A stretch of DNA of 18,233 bases from an uncultured Ruminococcus sp. (GTDB lineage Bacteria > Bacillota > Clostridia > Oscillospirales > Acutalibacteraceae), in assembly GCA_902783815.1 (NCBI GenBank), contig CACZSM010000051.1:1-18233 (forward strand), in the 5' to 3' direction. The position numbers and the translations under genes are program-made. Shown in pieces: positions 16,001 to 18,233 of this stretch. Each line of letters opens with the position of its first letter. Position 1 is the first letter of the stretch. The notes under the pieces are model-generated. The model did not search any database and was not told where the DNA came from. It saw only the letters and a program-made list of their open reading frames with translations.

Positions 16001-18031
16001 CTTACTTTCACAGCTTCAAACGGAACTACTACATTCACAAGCAATGCTTCACTCCAGGGTGATGATAATGTCCTGTATGATATGTCCTTTAACTTCGGTA
16101 CAGGCGGCTGGGACAGCTATGTTGCTCCGGCGACGGCTCTTGAAAGATCACTTTACAGGATCCAGCAGCTCTATTATGGTAGTGTAATCGTTAAGCAGTA
16201 TAACGATGACGGTACTCAGAAGAACCTCGGAAATGAAGGATCGTATGAGTTTGCTGAAGGTCTTAACTCAAAGTTCCATCTCGACCACGACGCAAAAGAG
16301 AATGGTTACTTCTTCAATAATGGTATAGTAAACATGGACTATGTCAGGAGTCTGAGCATTACTGAGGTGAAGGATAACTATTCCGTAACAGAAAGCTATG
16401 TAAACGCATATAAGACACTCTATAGGACACTTGCACAGGCAAGAGCTTATATACCGAAGTCTATCAGCGGATTCAACTACCCGGAATACATCCATAACGG
16501 TGGTAAGGCAAACATCTATAATCAGGCAACTCTCCAGTCATTGTATAATAAGATGATAGAGGCTAAGAACGCATATGTAAGCTCATCATCAGATCTTGCT
16601 TCAATAAAGAGATTGAATGAGGAACTCAAGAGAGCTATTGATGATGTTACAGTTGATACTGAAAACAAAATAGCGATCGTTTACTATGATGTTGGCAACT
16701 ATGTAAATACAAATGCTAATTTCCAGCTTATTTACTACACTGAGAAAGATGCATCAGGTAATGTAAAAGAAAGCAGCAAAAAGGTAGTAGAAGTTGAGGA
16801 AAGAAATACAGAGCATATGCCGATCATATTTATAGAGCCAAGACGCATATCCGGAAATAAATTTGACAGCCTGTATAATGTACAGTTCGTTATAAACGGC
16901 GTTGAATTTGGTCAGATAAAGGATAAGATAGATCTTGACGACAGTGCATATGTATATGTTGACCTTCCTGTAAATCCGTACTGGATACAGAACTCTGTTG
17001 CTGACTATCGTGATGTAACGCTTGATTACTTCCAGAAGGGTAAGCATACGATCAATTACACAATGTCACGAACAAAAGCAACAAAGGATGAAACAGACCT
17101 CAAGAAAGTACAGTATCGTCCGATAACACTTTACTTCCGTAAGAATGTTGAAGTCAAGGATACGGACGGAACTGTAAAGTACCGTATAGTTGCAGGTGCT
17201 TACACATTTGAACAAGAGGATGCAAATAAGTCAGGAGTACCGCTGAAAGCGGCAACCGAAACCGCAACAGTGGATGGTAAACCCGTAAAATACTACACTG
17301 AAGCTCCGAAGGTCGATCTGTATGACTTTGAAAATGCAAAGAAATACTTTGAAGACCCGTACCGCTACTATGAATATACAACGGACGATCTGAAGCCTAA
17401 CAGCGATAAGGATAAGCTGACAGAAGCAGATATTGCAAATAATGTCACCCTCGGATCAAACTGGTCAACCGACAATCAAACAGTAGTATCAAATGGAAAG
17501 ACACTTGTAACCGGCGGTAGGATAGTTGCAGGCAACCATAACTCTACAAAGACTGTCAATCTGACATTCGATCAGGGTATGTTCTCAGCATCCCGTGTAT
17601 GGGACTACAATACGACGGGTAAACTGTACTTCAGATGGGCAAGCAATGCGGATCTCATGATAAATAATAATGTCACATTTACGGCTAATGAGATCAGATT
17701 TGCTTCAGCAGGTACAATAAATGCAAAGAATGTCTATAACAAGCATGTTTACTTCCGCGGTACAAACAACGCAAAATCAATGAAGGTCATCTTCCCGACA
17801 GATGTTCATGTTGAGTATTATGACAACTACAGGGATCTCCATTCATTCACGATCCGTGAAGGAATCTATGTCATAGAAAAGGCAAAGAAGAATCAGAACT
17901 TCATAGCTGACCTCTGTGACGAAGAATACTGGTCATCAGTCCATGTAAGGATCAATCCGAGATATGAGTCTGGCGGCGGCGCTAACAGTACAAAAACCAG
18001 ACTTGGTAATGTTACCTATACGGATGACTAA
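10022..18031 (+). CDS. Giant pseudopilin-like multidomain surface protein (2669 aa)
   Basis: No known gene is recognised. Residues 1-11 are a short basic leader ending in KSKKG. FSLPLAIGITAV and one hydrophobic helix (about 12-36) follow, as in a class III prepilin signal cut after Gly11; position 5 of the mature protein is Leu, not Glu. The next part, SSSVNQRQAYLNVRSALEYA (43-62), resembles the helix of PilX/GspK-type minor pseudopilins. The rest, with no second membrane segment, should be outside the cell. A Tyr/Trp-rich beta region covers about 180-640. FIVAR-like helices cover about 650-1011 and again 2125-2210. A module at about 1525-1632 carries YVYACDIDD and AWPG (1571-1574), like starch-binding family 26. 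The C-terminal 195 residues are rich in short beta strands. There are about 13 cysteines and no LPXTG, dockerin or SLH motif. Its own promoter and terminator make it a single-gene unit. Base composition looks like that of its neighbours. An adhesion or glycan-binding role is inferred. Confidence 0.85.
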   Translation: MLQNRLKSKKGFSLPLAIGITAVLILLSASLIAIAATSIVTTSSSVNQRQAYLNVRSALEYAFAYYSDASFVPDLTTVREEYMKMKDEAGGTVEQGAEITTKTLAEAAKTYVYANYTAAVGTTPANLKITAYSKSSDAFGKRVKLVHLSAVYTINNLSSKNRVTLTDVDMSTDITQYSTASDAISLHVRQYPGQEWTPFYYIWTFRDEAELYKDTDDLFSVDDMYKTQVVKKIYDDQETNTGPNTNTSKTKRIYFDARQWFWGLDGGNYYNYEAGKWVGRYGDSNTDKSDANKSSSNYYNQDGFKYKIGKEQRTSDYGIIPAMNINHNQLSGGNLLEPSGPWNVIKNNSSDPRNGPATFFSPSDDGGGWYNATYYKKPGQVNYFNMILTTKGKVIFNTTTNSFDTEGVQSNEMFHLWYLNPEDKNVYFEFLKPGLVYTLGKSWNGHSQSDDRYIVYVSNKKTAVHLKIKGYGNSGEAAYNPGTAETVAPVITGVTINRKSIFQDTGTYAHYAAAVSGKTASGAFLNRFYRGTDSSSFFYTGEADDTAKFMYEGCGWWVANIPTDGTFRLNFKVTKVGGKEMNYGYTVKSSTNDDAYIVIDFTKGINAVSSWNTEQKAMEYIGEDINSYVTVAVKTSEIGTPVAPYLDYYNSEKVLSKRRDLEKIIHEAEGYSSLDYENYDVLRAALDEGVVLFNKINYVEEQKALGRSVEDIDKDYANAIEKIRNAIDGLMTKECDSNTYRLLEEALSRADKMIDDQNTDYLYEPRLMEAFRGCEPYKAARNAVDKNYILDGSNAKDSNDQPIMLDDGVTPQKYTSTYVRSMVNALDDRISEVTSKALNKTKLKEKLEEVSAYVGNGRYEEEPQNALSKEIAWAEALIGGSSLPEGRQLPTSISSEEGYEGPEYADLDETSTIQQRIDRQYYVLDIYMHKVWGACKIEGLDTSRISDDIEQAKQLVNRVPKVNCTQDTYDNLKNALSEATEVFKKADAKNEDYYSAAYRLEDAIRSFEIVKPGNAPVYEEKTVDGIKGLELSDNSYPNKLRANDPDDLIESFGNMRLWFYGFSKNSSYQGDTYEDYASVQDKNANRKSQFKDEYIVDTFSIEAYKGAKQVGIISSGNVEDVPKGDGVPYGLSFVDVPSDFANGLSFTLDVRKSTYKKNDRGEWELFKTSNVSFEMQENLKLRTGFGYCYVITGDDLKVSVDNPESPTYDTNGQIVRRYDLTVDTKRLSEVYIYAPNEPTVEIVKKEKVDGQERVVSTEEAKVYSDDKDNLYVTRFFYDTDQYIKVSYKATAGKKTYKFTTKVGDDVVDEFKTQVGQTVLSADLMDDQTAHCTFIVPTSSQNVTLEKTLYIKLYMQFGEKVYDYLVYTAPVGEDPAFGEEYKVNGTVVGYKVSVPAISGSSIYTVRKYHGDGGDQEERIDYSDSVFLIPTCVYTFNYRDPMHYGVTTNMDGLGVVVPLRANWLSADTIYRHYAEESDEQREANSEKTTGSSVDYKNDYYHKVIENIPTGYVSEKFDYFAQAGDGKKPVINVGNTVIWINTDVVNKYFKLGEEQYRDIYVYACDIDDNDTNGAWPGGKALRVEDTDNFYAVIPANSYLVILSYKDSSGKQVKIVGKDQPGGSGHVYLDNTDYKTFQTSGSERRWVQYSTCQFGSSQGMCCLYEIIDMDVYNKDERSIVRWYNTKNGITYRDYMSYTHLKKDGSTVKDDAIPDRKYIADHKYDMYYRAKKQDSPVTYLRQERIYTPSGMTRTDLRMAFIGGRKIRITNMSYYDTYTNKLYDEGGVTHTVPTHSGIWNSMRETENNNQKPVQVEIDKYAPYGGSGGNKQSMGRIGDSELTMIYDWYERKIPVDSVDEYLIQVKGLRYNDDYRKKQHKENTKWYDLDYVSDDRYTMQVTGLYGNVWLQVMNTNSTGVQSGDTLKLQRYNELGLYTMNPDEKQVMDDQPVYFAVPDNSWTVNVKARGVAGEETIDFENSGDVVEGKLIYKALVKGNKPFLTFTASNGTTTFTSNASLQGDDNVLYDMSFNFGTGGWDSYVAPATALERSLYRIQQLYYGSVIVKQYNDDGTQKNLGNEGSYEFAEGLNSKFHLDHDAKENGYFFNNGIVNMDYVRSLSITEVKDNYSVTESYVNAYKTLYRTLAQARAYIPKSISGFNYPEYIHNGGKANIYNQATLQSLYNKMIEAKNAYVSSSSDLASIKRLNEELKRAIDDVTVDTENKIAIVYYDVGNYVNTNANFQLIYYTEKDASGNVKESSKKVVEVEERNTEHMPIIFIEPRRISGNKFDSLYNVQFVINGVEFGQIKDKIDLDDSAYVYVDLPVNPYWIQNSVADYRDVTLDYFQKGKHTINYTMSRTKATKDETDLKKVQYRPITLYFRKNVEVKDTDGTVKYRIVAGAYTFEQEDANKSGVPLKAATETATVDGKPVKYYTEAPKVDLYDFENAKKYFEDPYRYYEYTTDDLKPNSDKDKLTEADIANNVTLGSNWSTDNQTVVSNGKTLVTGGRIVAGNHNSTKTVNLTFDQGMFSASRVWDYNTTGKLYFRWASNADLMINNNVTFTANEIRFASAGTINAKNVYNKHVYFRGTNNAKSMKVIFPTDVHVEYYDNYRDLHSFTIREGIYVIEKAKKNQNFIADLCDEEYWSSVHVRINPRYESGGGANSTKTRLGNVTYTDD

Positions 18032-18058
18032 AATTTGATAGCAGTCAGTTGAAAATGA

Positions 18059-18097
18059 GCTGCCGTACTTGAAAAGGTACGGCAGCCCAAATTTTTT
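18059..18097 (+). terminator. Intrinsic terminator of the giant gene
   Basis: A perfect 10-bp stem GCTGCCGTAC/GTACGGCAGC (18059-18068 with 18077-18086) has an eight-base loop. Five bases later comes a run of six T (18092-18097). It starts 27 bases after the stop codon. Confidence 0.9.
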
Positions 18098-18107
18098 GAA
18101 TTTGTAC

Positions 18108-18136
18108 TTGAAAAACGAGTGAAAATGTAGTATAAT
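18108..18136 (+). promoter_or_regulatory. Promoter of the tRNA-Leu gene
   Basis: TTGAAA (18108-18113) and TATAAT (18131-18136) are 17 bp apart. Transcription should start near 18143, about 8 nt before the mature tRNA 5' end. Confidence 0.8.
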
Positions 18137-18150
18137 ATATCATGTGATGC

Positions 18151-18233
18151 GCCGGTGTGGCGAAATCGGCAGACGCAAGGGACTTAAAATCCCTCGGTAG
18201 TTAATACCGTACCGGTTCAAGTCCGGTCACCGG
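18151..18233 (+). tRNA. tRNA-Leu (anticodon UAA), cut by the window end
   Basis: The acceptor stem GCCGGTG (18151-18157) pairs with CACCGG at the window edge; the last stem base, the discriminator and any encoded CCA lie outside. The anticodon stem AGGGA/TCCCT encloses CTTAAAA, with TAA at 18185-18187 as anticodon. A long variable arm (CGGTA...TACCG) marks a class II tRNA, as expected for leucine. The T arm ACCGG-TTCAAGT-CCGGT is canonical. The gene reads UUA and, by wobble, UUG codons. Confidence 0.95.

Noticed and set aside
17800..18031. LPXTG sorting signal, dockerin or C-terminal membrane anchor in the giant protein
   Set aside because: The C-terminus is polar, ends in NVTYTDD and has no hydrophobic stretch, LPXTG-type motif or calcium-loop repeat.

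Overview
The window looks like chromosomal DNA of a Gram-positive gut or rumen anaerobe of the Clostridia, most likely a Ruminococcus or close relative. This rests on moderate-to-low GC, strong AGGAGG-type ribosome binding sites, a pth-mfd-ispF housekeeping cluster and a very large surface protein. The genus is an inference. All eight protein genes and the one tRNA are on the + strand; nothing convincing is coded on the - strand.

Positions 1-278 are a non-coding 5' flank packed with short hairpins, several with three-base loops. It ends in a near-consensus promoter (TTGACA-17-TAGAAT). From there a tightly packed run goes to 9771: a GtrA-type four-helix membrane protein, an FAD-dependent oxidoreductase of the UDP-galactopyranose-mutase/protoporphyrinogen-oxidase-like group, a large GT-C (family 39-like) membrane glycosyltransferase, peptidyl-tRNA hydrolase (pth, TTG start), transcription-repair coupling factor (mfd), MECDP synthase (ispF) and a CPBP/CAAX-type membrane protease. 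The first three look like a lipid-linked sugar or cell-surface glycan module. The next three are housekeeping genes for translation, DNA repair and isoprenoid synthesis. A strong hairpin at 9791-9824 closes the run.

The second half is one separate transcription unit: a consensus-like promoter at 9901-9929, a leader of about 86 nt, and one gene of 2669 codons (10022-18031) ending in a textbook terminator. Its product starts with a class III (type IV prepilin-like) signal, KKG|FSLP followed by a single hydrophobic helix, in the style of PilX/GspK minor pseudopilins that lack Glu5. After this comes a giant exported region with two FIVAR-like helical blocks, a module resembling starch-binding family 26 (AWPG motif), several unassigned beta-rich stretches and a C-terminal part that reads like a beta-solenoid. 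It has no LPXTG, dockerin or C-terminal membrane anchor. A giant pseudopilin-anchored, possibly glycan-binding adhesin is the most unusual thing here.

The window ends inside a tRNA-Leu(UAA) gene with its own near-perfect promoter; the last acceptor-stem bases lie outside. Domain names come from motif recognition by eye. No database search was possible.
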